A stretch of DNA of 12,946 nt from Schlesneria sp. (lineage in GTDB: Bacteria > Planctomycetota > Planctomycetia > Planctomycetales > Planctomycetaceae): assembly GCA_025353525.1 (NCBI GenBank), contig JANXOO010001226.1, positions 1 through 12,946 on the forward strand. The letters are read 5' to 3'. Positions 6,850 through 12,946 of the stretch are shown here, one piece after another. The stretch's first letter is position 1. Each line of letters starts with the position of its first letter. The notes below the pieces were generated by a model. That model was not told where the DNA came from. It ran no database searches and saw only the letters and a program-made list of their open reading frames with translations. Made by a program: the position numbers and the translations under genes.

Positions 6850-9436
6850 TTCTCCAGTCAGCGGCAGAGATCAATTCGGTGTTGTGTTCGATGACAAGGA
6901 CTGAATGGCCTTCGGTCACGAGTCGCCGAAGGACTCGCACAAGCTGCCCGACATCGGCGACGTGAAGTCCTGCCGTCGGTTCGTCGAGTACGAACAGGGT
7001 TGACCCTTCACCGGCAACCGACTTAGCGAGTTCTACCCCTAGCTTGACTCGCTGCGCTTCGCCGCCTGACAGTGTTGCGGCGGATTGACCCAGCTTCAAA
7101 TAGCCTAGCCCCAGTTCGCAATAGACGTCCAGCGTCCTTGCCAGTCGCGGAAAATTCTCGAAGAATGATGCTGACTCGGACATGCTCATTTCGAGTACAT
7201 CAGCAACCGACTGACCCCTATACCTGACCGACAACGTGGCCTGCGAAAAACGATGGCCGTCACATTCGGGGCAGCGAATTTGCCAGTCGGCGAACCGATG
7301 CTCGTCAACGAACAAAAAGCCGCGTCCGGCACAGCGATGGCACCGGGCCTCGGCAACGTTGACACTGAATTGCCTCGCCGTATAGCCTCGCAGGCGCGAT
7401 TCTTTCGTCCTTGCGTAGACTTTGCGCACATCGTCCCAGAGTCCCGAATATGTGGCTGGCGTCATTCGGGCAGACCGACCGAGTGGCGACTGATCGATCC
7501 GGACAACTCGTGTCAGGTTTTCTGTTCCCGTCAAACTCAGGAACGGGCCTGATAGCGGCAGCTTTTCGCCCAAGGCTCGCCGAATCGCAGGAACCAGCGT
7601 CTGTATCACCAGTGATGTCTTGCCTGAACCGCTGACACCCGTGACGCAGACGATTTTCCGCAGCGGAATCTCGACAGTGACATTCTTTAAATTGTGAAGT
7701 GTCGCTCCGGTGAGTCGAATTGAATTCGAAAGCGAATTGACAGGTGAATTCACAGATGGCGAGAGTGGCTTCCCGATTGCGCTCGCTAACTTGCGATTTT
7801 CGTCCAAAAACCGACCTGTCATCGAAGCGGGATTTGCAGCCAGTTCACACGGCGTCCCCGTGGCAAGAACCTGACCACCGAGCGATCCCGCCCCCGGCCC
7901 CAGGTCGATCACATAGTCAGCAGCCCGGATCACGTCCAGGTCATGCTCGACCAGAATGACCGTGTTTCCTTCATCCCTCAATGAAATCAGCGTTTTTAAC
8001 AGCCTGGCAGTATCGCTGGCATGCAGCCCTGCAGTGGGCTCGTCGAGGATATAGCAGACACCGGTCAACCGGTTTCCCAAACACGCCGCCAATCGCGTTC
8101 GCTGAAATTCACCCGCCGAAAGGGTGCCAGCACCGCGATCAAGCGTCAAATAGTCGAGCCCGATATCACTCAGGAATTGCAGTCGGCTGGCAATTTCGGG
8201 AAGGATATGACGCGTTGCCGCCTGATTTCCCGGGTCGATACCGTCCGCACCCGAACTGTTTCCGCTAACTGGCGACCTCGCGTTTTTCACCTGTAACGAC
8301 GATTCGGCAGCCGATGCGGGTATATAACTTTCCGTTTCTATGACTGACGGGAAGGCCGTTGTTTGACCCGGATTCCTGGACAACTGACTGTCCCAACGAA
8401 TAATGCGTTCAAGTGCTCTCGCAGGAGACATTGCACAGAATGCGGTGATACTGGTTCCGTCAATCAGTACGGACCGCGAGAGGAGTGACAATCTTGTCCC
8501 CGCACATGCGATACACGGAATTTCGGCCTCGGTCGCATCGACAATAACCCCCAGTCCTTCGCATACCGGACAGGCTCCGGCACTACTGTTGAAGCTGAAG
8601 TTTCGGGGTTCGATGGCAGAAAAACTGATCCCGCACTCCGTGCATGCGAGCCGATCGCTGTAGAGCCGATCTTGCCAACCCGTGTCTGTTTCGTGACTGA
8701 GGATGCACTGACCTCGCCCCAGTTGTAGCGCGACATCGATCGACTCTTCCAGGCGGTCGTTGATGCCCGCTTTCATGACAAGCCGATCGACGACGATTTC
8801 AATGTCGTGAGGTTTCGACCTGGAAAGTTCAGGCGGCGCGGTGGCATCGATCAGTTCGCCGTCCACGCGAGCTCGCACAAACCCTTCTTTGACAATTCGC
8901 TCGAAAACGTCCGCATGGGCACCGGCCTGTTTTCGAACCAGCGGGGCAAGCACGATGATCTTTTGACGATCCCGTGATTGTAACGCCTGCTTCACAATTG
9001 AACCGCGCGGTTGACGCGTCACGACAGATCGGCAAGTCGGACAATGGAACTGCCCGACTCGGGCATACAACAACCGCAAGTAATCGTAAACATCCGACAA
9101 CGTTGCCACGGTCGATCGCTTCCTCGCGCCCGGCATTCTCTGTTCGACGCACAGGACAGGGGGAAGTCCGTCAATCAGATCTACGGCAGGCCTGTCCACT
9201 GATTGCAACAGCTCTCTCGATTCATTCGATCGGGACGACAGATAGCGATGCCGTCCTTCGGCAAAAATCGTATTGAATGCCAAGGAACTTTTGCCACTGC
9301 CGCTGACCCCGGTTATGACGGTCAGCTTGCCTGTTGGAATTGAGACATCGACGTGACGGAGGTTATGTGTGGTCGCTCCAAAAATGCGAATTGACGGGAT
9401 CGCGTCAGGCTGAATTCCAAAGGACGAATCGGCCAT
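6779..9436 (-). CDS. uvrA: UvrA-family excinuclease ATPase without the insertion domain
   Basis: UvrA is the damage-recognition ATPase of nucleotide excision repair and hands DNA to UvrB. Both ABC halves are present: Walker A GVSGSGKS at 43-50 and GVSGSGKT at 600-607; Walker B ILDEPTAGLH near 463-472 and VLDEPTAGLH near 816-825; signature LSAGEFQR at 439-446 (altered) and LSGGEAQR at 799-806 (canonical). The UvrB-binding region is kept (about 130-250, with EGFVRARVDGE and IVVDRL). Zinc ligands are C265/C268 with C289/C292, C308/C311, and C699/C702 with C722/C725. Only about ten residues separate GLG (295-297) from the PCxxC at 307-311, where standard UvrA has roughly 110 including the insertion domain. 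A polar spacer lies at about 350-405. At 885 residues it is shorter than the usual 940 or so, and the C-terminus ends early (VVAARDQPGS). ATG at 9436-9434 has GGAA about seven bases upstream. Probably a paralogue rather than the housekeeping copy. Confidence 0.88.
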   Translation of the reverse strand: MADSSFGIQPDAIPSIRIFGATTHNLRHVDVSIPTGKLTVITGVSGSGKSSLAFNTIFAEGRHRYLSSRSNESRELLQSVDRPAVDLIDGLPPVLCVEQRMPGARKRSTVATLSDVYDYLRLLYARVGQFHCPTCRSVVTRQPRGSIVKQALQSRDRQKIIVLAPLVRKQAGAHADVFERIVKEGFVRARVDGELIDATAPPELSRSKPHDIEIVVDRLVMKAGINDRLEESIDVALQLGRGQCILSHETDTGWQDRLYSDRLACTECGISFSAIEPRNFSFNSSAGACPVCEGLGVIVDATEAEIPCIACAGTRLSLLSRSVLIDGTSITAFCAMSPARALERIIRWDSQLSRNPGQTTAFPSVIETESYIPASAAESSLQVKNARSPVSGNSSGADGIDPGNQAATRHILPEIASRLQFLSDIGLDYLTLDRGAGTLSAGEFQRTRLAACLGNRLTGVCYILDEPTAGLHASDTARLLKTLISLRDEGNTVILVEHDLDVIRAADYVIDLGPGAGSLGGQVLATGTPCELAANPASMTGRFLDENRKLASAIGKPLSPSVNSPVNSLSNSIRLTGATLHNLKNVTVEIPLRKIVCVTGVSGSGKTSLVIQTLVPAIRRALGEKLPLSGPFLSLTGTENLTRVVRIDQSPLGRSARMTPATYSGLWDDVRKVYARTKESRLRGYTARQFSVNVAEARCHRCAGRGFLFVDEHRFADWQIRCPECDGHRFSQATLSVRYRGQSVADVLEMSMSESASFFENFPRLARTLDVYCELGLGYLKLGQSAATLSGGEAQRVKLGVELAKSVAGEGSTLFVLDEPTAGLHVADVGQLVRVLRRLVTEGHSVLVIEHNTELISAADWRIEIGPGAGGEGGEVVAARDQPGS

Positions 9437-9462
9437 GAGAGTTTCCGATCACCGAATCAGTG

Positions 9463-9516
9463 AAAAAACCTGAACCCGAGAAAGAACCTGAACCCCATAA
9501 AGAACCTGAACCGGCG
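9463..9516. repeat. three 18-base tandem repeats
   Basis: Three head-to-tail 18-base units lie between the rplU terminator and the uvrA-like start: aaaaaacctgaacccgag, aaagaacctgaaccccat and aaagaacctgaaccggcg. They share AARAACCTGAACC and differ in the last few bases. On the minus strand they fall in the leader of the uvrA-like gene as GGTTCAGGTTCTTT. The unit is a multiple of three. Origin is not clear. Confidence 0.85.
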
Positions 9517-9534
9517 TGTGATGCCTGCAAATGC

Positions 9535-9574
9535 GAAGAAAGCGTGGGGCGACTTGTCGTCCCACGCTTTCTTC
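9535..9574 (-). terminator. strong hairpin downstream of rplU
   Basis: A 40-base near-perfect inverted repeat: the 14-base arm gaagaaagcgtggg pairs exactly with cccacgctttcttc, and the inner bases gcgac/gtcgt extend the stem to 19 pairs with one G-T, around a two-base loop. It starts 28 bases after the rplU stop. Read on the minus strand the descending arm is pyrimidine-rich (CTTTCTTC) but no long T run follows. It most likely ends the rne-rplU transcript; since it is symmetrical it could also act on plus-strand transcripts. Confidence 0.75.
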
Positions 9575-9601
9575 ATGACTCGTTGTCGATCTGACTTCAG
9601 A

Positions 9602-10003
9602 TCACGTCGCTGTGGCCGCCACCGGAACAGGTTCTGCTGCTGCCGGAACAGGTTCGACGGCTGGCGGAGCAACAATTGCCAGATTTGGAACAGTGATGTC
9701 CTTGATCTTGATCCGCGTAAACTTTTGACGGTGTCCCGTATGTCGCTTTGACGCATTTCTGCGGTGGAATGTCTGGATTTCGAGCTTAAGTCCTTTTAAC
9801 TCGGCTGTGACGACTTCGGCTGTGACCGTAGCACCGGAAATGACCGGTCGACCGACGACGCTCGCGCCACCCCCATTGGCCAGCAACACTTTGTCAAACG
9901 TGATTGCTTCGCCGTCCTTCACCGCGTTTCGGTAGTCAATCGCCAAAACATCGCCCGCCTTGACGCGAAACTGACGACCACCGTCTTCAATAATTGCGAA
10001 CAT
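9602..10003 (-). CDS. rplU: 50S ribosomal protein L21 with Ala/Pro-rich C-terminal extension
   Basis: L21 binds 23S rRNA in the large subunit. The body matches the family: FAIIEDGGRQFRVKAGD at the start, FDKVLLANGGG, VGRPVISGATVTAEVV, and the rRNA-binding TGHRQKFTRIKIKDI near the C-terminus. I choose ATG at 10003-10001 because it gives the normal MFAIIEDGGRQ start and is preceded by AAGG eight bases upstream; an in-frame ATG at 10024 would add seven residues but sits directly behind a hairpin. The protein is then 133 residues, about 30 longer than standard bacterial L21 (about 103). The extra tail is VAPPAVEPVPAAAEPVPVAATAT, with a repeated EPVP unit encoded by an exact 13-base direct repeat 21 bases apart (9622-9634 and 9643-9655). 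It follows the rne/rng gene, a common pairing. The usual downstream partner rpmA is not present. Confidence 0.93.
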   Translation of the reverse strand: MFAIIEDGGRQFRVKAGDVLAIDYRNAVKDGEAITFDKVLLANGGGASVVGRPVISGATVTAEVVTAELKGLKLEIQTFHRRNASKRHTGHRQKFTRIKIKDITVPNLAIVAPPAVEPVPAAAEPVPVAATAT

Positions 10004-10025
10004 AACATCGACCTTGAAAGCCATT

Positions 10026-10043
10026 GCCCTGTTTTTTCAGGGC
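10026..10043 (-). promoter_or_regulatory. rplU: hairpin in the rplU leader
   Basis: GCCCTG-AAAAAA-CAGGGC on the minus strand forms a perfect six-pair stem with a six-A loop, ending about two bases before the upstream ATG at 10024 and 22 bases before the preferred ATG at 10003. It could affect rplU translation or RNase processing. The position argues against use of the 10024 ATG. Function is inferred from position only. Confidence 0.4.
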
Positions 10044-10061
10044 AGACAATTGACGTACCAA

Positions 10062-10077
10062 CTCCGGCGACCCGGAG
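10062..10077 (-). promoter_or_regulatory. second hairpin in the rne-rplU spacer
   Basis: CTCCGG-GTCG-CCGGAG on the minus strand is a perfect six-pair stem with a tetraloop, 22 bases after the rne stop. With the hairpin at 10026-10043 it gives two structures in a 74-base spacer. It lacks a T tract, so it is not a convincing terminator; a processing site or leader structure is as likely. Confidence 0.35.
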
Positions 10078-10098
10078 AGGGAGAGAAAGAATACCGAC

Positions 10099-11712
10099 TT
10101 AGCCCCTGGATTTCGAGTCCGCACTCACCAGAATTCTGACTTCTGTTCCCGTGGAGTTCGAACAATGGAATTTCAGGTGCTCGGGACCGACCCCCGCCTT
10201 GGAGTCGACTGTCACCGAAACATCATATGTCTCTTCAAGTTGCGTGATATCTTTTCGCTTTCGATTATTCAAAAACGCCGCCACGCGCTCGTGAACTTCG
10301 ACCGTCACTTTTGACACGTCATCGCGGTTGGCATGCGACATCAGCAGCCGCATGACGTCAATCGCCATGCTTTCGGCGGTCTTTACCTGAGCAGTCCCTG
10401 CACAACAAGGACAGTCTTCATAGACCGATCGCCTGAGCGACGGCCGAATTCGTTGACGGGTCATTTCGATCAAGCCGAACGGGCTGATGTGTAAAATCTT
10501 CGTCCGGGCCCGATCACGTTTGACCGCATTGTGAAGTGCTCGTTCGACGCCGCGTCGGTGCCGCTCGTCGCGCATATCGATAAAATCATTGACGATGACG
10601 CCGCCAAGATCCCGCAGACGAATCTGACGGCTGATTTCTTCGGCCGCTCGCAAATTGACCTGATAGGCATTTTCTTCCGCGTCGTCATCCATTCGAAAAT
10701 TGCCGCTGTTGACATCGATCGCGACCAAAGCCTCGGTCTGATCGATGACGATCGAGCCGCCCCCTTTGAGGGGAACGTGACGGCTTTGAATCCGCGTGAT
10801 TTCTTGCTCGATATCGTTCTGCTGAAAGATCGGTTCCTTGCCGTCGTACAGCTTGACGCGATCAACGTGACGCGGAAGTACGATTTTCATGAACTCGCAC
10901 GCTCGTTCGTAAGCTCGCGGTTCGTCGATCCAGATCGCGTCGATCTCGGACGTATAGATATCCCGAATCGTACGAGTGATCATGTCACTCTCTTCGTAGA
11001 TATCGACCGGTGCCGGAAAATTTTTGACCCGGCTGACGATCACCTTCCAAAGTCGCAGCAGATAATTCAGGTCGCGTTGCAGATCGGCTTGCGAACGATC
11101 AACTCCCGCCGTCCGTATGATGAAACCAAGGCCTTCAGGCGGGCTGAGGTCGCGCAGAATTCGCTTCAGGCGTTTGCGAGCGTCATCGTCCGCGATCTTA
11201 CGGCTGACTCCGACACGTTGCAATCCCGGCATCAGCACCAGATATCGGCCGGGAATACTGACATAAGTTGACAGAGTCGGCCCCTTGGAACCGATCGCGC
11301 CCTTGATGACTTGCACCAGGACTTCGCTGCCGCGCTTCAGAATGTCTTGAATCTGGGGCTTGTTCCGAACGCTGCGTTCGTTGAACTTGCCTTTGGGACT
11401 TCGTGACGGACGAACGTCATCCTCATCATCGTCACCATCCCGATCATCCACCTCTTTGCCATCGACCAGATGTTTATAGTACTGGAATTCAACATCGCTG
11501 ACGTGCAGAAACCCGTTGCGACCGACGCCAAAATCGACGAATGCCGCCTGGATACTGGGTTCGACATTGACGACTCGGCCCTTGTAGATATTGCCGACGT
11601 AGTTTTCGAGGCTGTTTCTTTCGACGTAAAGTTCCTGCAGCAAACCATCTTCAACGATGGCGATCCGACTTTCCTCCGGTTGAAGGACATTCATCAGCAT
11701 TTCTTTTTTCAT
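10099..11712 (-). CDS. rng: ribonuclease E/G family endoribonuclease
   Basis: RNase E/G cuts single-stranded RNA in rRNA maturation and mRNA decay. Domains in order: S1 RNA-binding domain (about 36-130: NIYKGRVVNVEPSIQAAFVDFG, RNGFLHVSDV), interrupted by an acidic/basic insert at about 85-118 (DDRDGDDDEDD then RSPKGK); RNase H-like and 5'-sensor region; catalytic DNase I-like region with the metal-binding aspartates in VAIDVNSGNF (about D333) and VIVNDFIDM (about D376); then the zinc-link CPCC (about 434-437), which bridges subunits in the tetramer. It ends shortly after, without the long C-terminal degradosome scaffold, so its length is nearer RNase G. I choose ATG at 11712-11710, preceded by AAAGGTGAG, rather than the GTG three bases upstream. 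It lies directly before rplU. The VIVND segment has Asn where E. coli RNase E has Ile. Confidence 0.93.
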   Translation of the reverse strand: MKKEMLMNVLQPEESRIAIVEDGLLQELYVERNSLENYVGNIYKGRVVNVEPSIQAAFVDFGVGRNGFLHVSDVEFQYYKHLVDGKEVDDRDGDDDEDDVRPSRSPKGKFNERSVRNKPQIQDILKRGSEVLVQVIKGAIGSKGPTLSTYVSIPGRYLVLMPGLQRVGVSRKIADDDARKRLKRILRDLSPPEGLGFIIRTAGVDRSQADLQRDLNYLLRLWKVIVSRVKNFPAPVDIYEESDMITRTIRDIYTSEIDAIWIDEPRAYERACEFMKIVLPRHVDRVKLYDGKEPIFQQNDIEQEITRIQSRHVPLKGGGSIVIDQTEALVAIDVNSGNFRMDDDAEENAYQVNLRAAEEISRQIRLRDLGGVIVNDFIDMRDERHRRGVERALHNAVKRDRARTKILHISPFGLIEMTRQRIRPSLRRSVYEDCPCCAGTAQVKTAESMAIDVMRLLMSHANRDDVSKVTVEVHERVAAFLNNRKRKDITQLEETYDVSVTVDSKAGVGPEHLKFHCSNSTGTEVRILVSADSKSRG

Positions 11713-11714
11713 CA

Positions 11715-11723
11715 CTCACCTTT
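11715..11723 (-). promoter_or_regulatory. ribosome binding site of rne/rng
   Basis: AAAGGTGAG on the minus strand sits with its AGG six bases before the ATG at 11712. It is one of the better Shine-Dalgarno sites in the window and supports that ATG over the GTG at 11715, which lies inside the site. Confidence 0.6.
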
Positions 11724-12358
11724 TTCAAAGTATGAGTGCGCAGGTCGTTTCGCAAATCTGTTGCCGGCACCGTGACCCGTTTCGCCGGACGCAAGCCGTA
11801 CAGGCGTGCGTTATCGAACGGCAATGTTCCCCGTGGGAAGTTTTGGGCGAATAGTAATCGGCAAGATTCTAAAAACGGCGCGATGCGTCCAGACGCACAA
11901 ACGGATCCGAACGGAGAGACCGTCCGAAAAATGTCTGACGTCAGCCCGGAATCGAATCGAACGAGAAAATATCGCTGGGGGAGGCATCGATGAAAGGCGG
12001 AATCGCACGTTCCATGACTGACCGTACGCGGCATCACAGCCGTTACGGTGGCAAGTCCTGGCTGCGATTCAACGCCATCAGCGGGCAGCGTCCCCGGATT
12101 CTCGTTGTACTCGGTCATGAATGGGCGATTCGGCGCACCGAAACCTCGCGACTGCCACCGGCAGCCGGATTCAAGGTCATCGTTCCAACTTCGCGACGCT
12201 CGGTTAATCGGCAGTCGGTCGTCGGCGCCTGGGTCGCAATTGCGCACTCGAAATATGTCCAATCCAATGTGTTTTCGTCGCGGCCACACGGCCGCGGCAT
12301 TCGTCAATTTCGCAGTTAACTGAATCGTAGCGAGCCCTTTGATCGGGGCGTTCGCGGG
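11724..12358. other. gene-free stretch between ptsI and rne/rng
   Basis: About 635 bases without a gene I can support. A 218-codon minus frame and a 109-codon plus frame (ATG 11990) cover much of it, but both are rich in Arg/Ser/Pro, lack recognisable motifs, and look like random translations of GC-rich DNA. The plus frame does have GGGGGAGG five bases before its ATG. The stretch probably holds the rne/rng promoter and a long 5' leader, since RNase E family mRNAs are often autoregulated through theirs; I saw no convincing -35/-10 pair. A 14-base palindrome TGCGTCCAGACGCA lies near 11884-11897. Confidence 0.5.
12279..12296 (-). terminator. GC-rich hairpin after ptsI, possible terminator
   Basis: CGCGGCC-GTGT-GGCCGCG on the minus strand is a perfect seven-pair, all G-C stem with a four-base loop, about 62 bases after the ptsI stop. 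It is followed by ACGAAAAC rather than a T tract, so it is not a classic intrinsic terminator. Confidence 0.35.
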
Positions 12359-12946
12359 TCAGTCAGACTGCATCAGGTCGGGGCAAAGTCGCCTTAGTTC
12401 CCCTCCGAGATAACTTTCGACATCGCGAGCCACTTCCAAAGTCTCAGCTCGCGCGGCAATTTGTTCTGCCTTCGGAATCGTCAGCTTTCGAATAACCTCC
12501 TTCAATTCTGGAATCGCATGCGGTGTAACACTAAATTGTCTGATTCCCATCCCGATTAACAGTGGCAGGAACATGGCATCGGAACTCATTTGGCCGCAAA
12601 CAGATACGGGGATATCGTGTTTCTTCGCGGCGTTAACAACGTTGCGGATCATCCGCAGGATCGAAGGATCGCCCGAGCGATAAAGGTTCGCTACGGCCTG
12701 GTCGGCTCGATCCACCGCCAGAGTGTACTGTATCAGGTCGTTGGTCCCAAGCGAGAAGAAGCCGACTTCCCTGGCGAATTCTTCCGCCATGATGGCCGCC
12801 GACGGAACTTCGACCATCATTCCGATCGAAACGTCGCGTCGAAACGGAATCCCCTGCTCTTCCAGATCCTCGACAACATCGCTGAGGACCATCTTCGCCT
12901 GGCGGAATTCAAGCAACGTGGAAATCAGCGGAAACATGATCCGCAA
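12359..12946 (-). CDS. ptsI: phosphoenolpyruvate-protein phosphotransferase (PTS enzyme I), C-terminal part
   Basis: Enzyme I takes the phosphate from PEP and passes it to HPr. The window holds the last 196 codons; the frame is open to the right edge (first full codon TTG, reading LRIMFPLIS), so the N-terminal HPr-binding and phosphohistidine domains lie outside. The PEP-binding barrel is clear: FPLIST with a following E-x3-[13 protein letters not shown] near 41-51, [20 protein letters not shown] near 63-82, LYRSGDP, and VCGQMSSD near 116-123 carrying the active-site Cys. In most enzyme I proteins this last motif is CGExAGD, so Glu is Gln and Ala-Gly is Ser-Ser here. The C-terminal [10 protein letters not shown] helix is normal. 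Related PEP-utilising enzymes (PEP synthase, PPDK) lack this end. It is followed by a long gap before rne/rng. Confidence 0.93.
   Translation of the reverse strand: MRIMFPLISTLLEFRQAKMVLSDVVEDLEEQGIPFRRDVSIGMMVEVPSAAIMAEEFAREVGFFSLGTNDLIQYTLAVDRADQAVANLYRSGDPSILRMIRNVVNAAKKHDIPVSVCGQMSSDAMFLPLLIGMGIRQFSVTPHAIPELKEVIRKLTIPKAEQIAARAETLEVARDVESYLGGELRRLCPDLMQSD

Larger units (their letters stand above)
9460..9594 (+). other. possible small reading frame with (KEPEPx) repeats and CxxCxC motif
   Basis: The only plus-strand frame here that looks protein-like is 44 codons from GTG at 9460 to TGA at 9592-9594. It reads the 18-base tandem repeat as KKPEPE, KEPEPH, KEPEPA, then CDACKCEE, a plausible charged linker plus metal-binding cluster. 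Against a gene: no Shine-Dalgarno site, a GTG start, and its second half is the terminator-like hairpin of the opposite strand. It may be chance, or the tail of a lost gene. Confidence 0.12.

Noticed and set aside
10531..11271. 246-codon plus frame opposite rne/rng
   Set aside because: Antisense shadow of the catalytic and S1 regions of a well-recognised ribonuclease.
11651..12307. 218-codon minus frame upstream of and overlapping the start of rne/rng
   Set aside because: No family motif, Arg/Ser/Pro/Cys-scattered composition, overlaps the well-supported rne start out of frame; looks like chance openness of GC-rich DNA.
12331..12354. Imperfect hairpin immediately after the ptsI stop
   Set aside because: Only a four-pair core with bulges and no T run.
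1..12946. CRISPR array, tRNA/rRNA genes, insertion sequence or prophage
   Set aside because: No regularly spaced repeats, no tRNA-like cloverleaf, no transposase, integrase or phage structural gene seen on either strand.

Overview
This window looks like a chromosomal segment of a planctomycete. The pointers are an exported FG-GAP/VCBS protein, TPR and ASPIC/UnbV proteins side by side, a COX2-like trace between them, moderate-to-high G+C, few strong Shine-Dalgarno sites, and a PTS enzyme I, RNase E/G and L21 with planctomycete-style variations. Genus cannot be fixed from the sequence. Every confident gene lies on the minus strand, so transcription runs from high to low coordinates.

Right part (12946 to 9602): the 3' end of ptsI, a roughly 640-base stretch with no convincing gene, then rne/rng and rplU in the common RNase-L21 order. 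A 40-base near-perfect hairpin follows rplU and is the best terminator here. The usual next gene, rpmA (L27), is absent. Three 18-base tandem repeats separate the terminator from the next gene.

Middle (9436 to 2537): a UvrA-family ATPase lacking the insertion domain, with an altered first ABC signature, runs out of frame into an FG-GAP/VCBS protein. Next come two TPR reading frames that appear to be one gene broken by a stop and a frameshift, a decayed COX2-like reading frame with in-frame stops, and a short ASPIC/UnbV protein. Several neighbouring reading frames are damaged or shortened, so this extracytoplasmic cluster looks as if it is eroding. Assembly error is the main alternative.

Left part (2458 to 1): a nucleoside-hydrolase-fold protein whose catalytic and metal residues are largely replaced, a multi-pass membrane protein of unknown function, and the first 55 codons of recO running off the left edge.

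I found no CRISPR array, tRNA, rRNA, insertion sequence or phage gene. The most original signals are the degenerate nucleoside hydrolase, the insertion-domain-less UvrA, and the decaying FG-GAP/TPR/COX2-like/ASPIC cluster.
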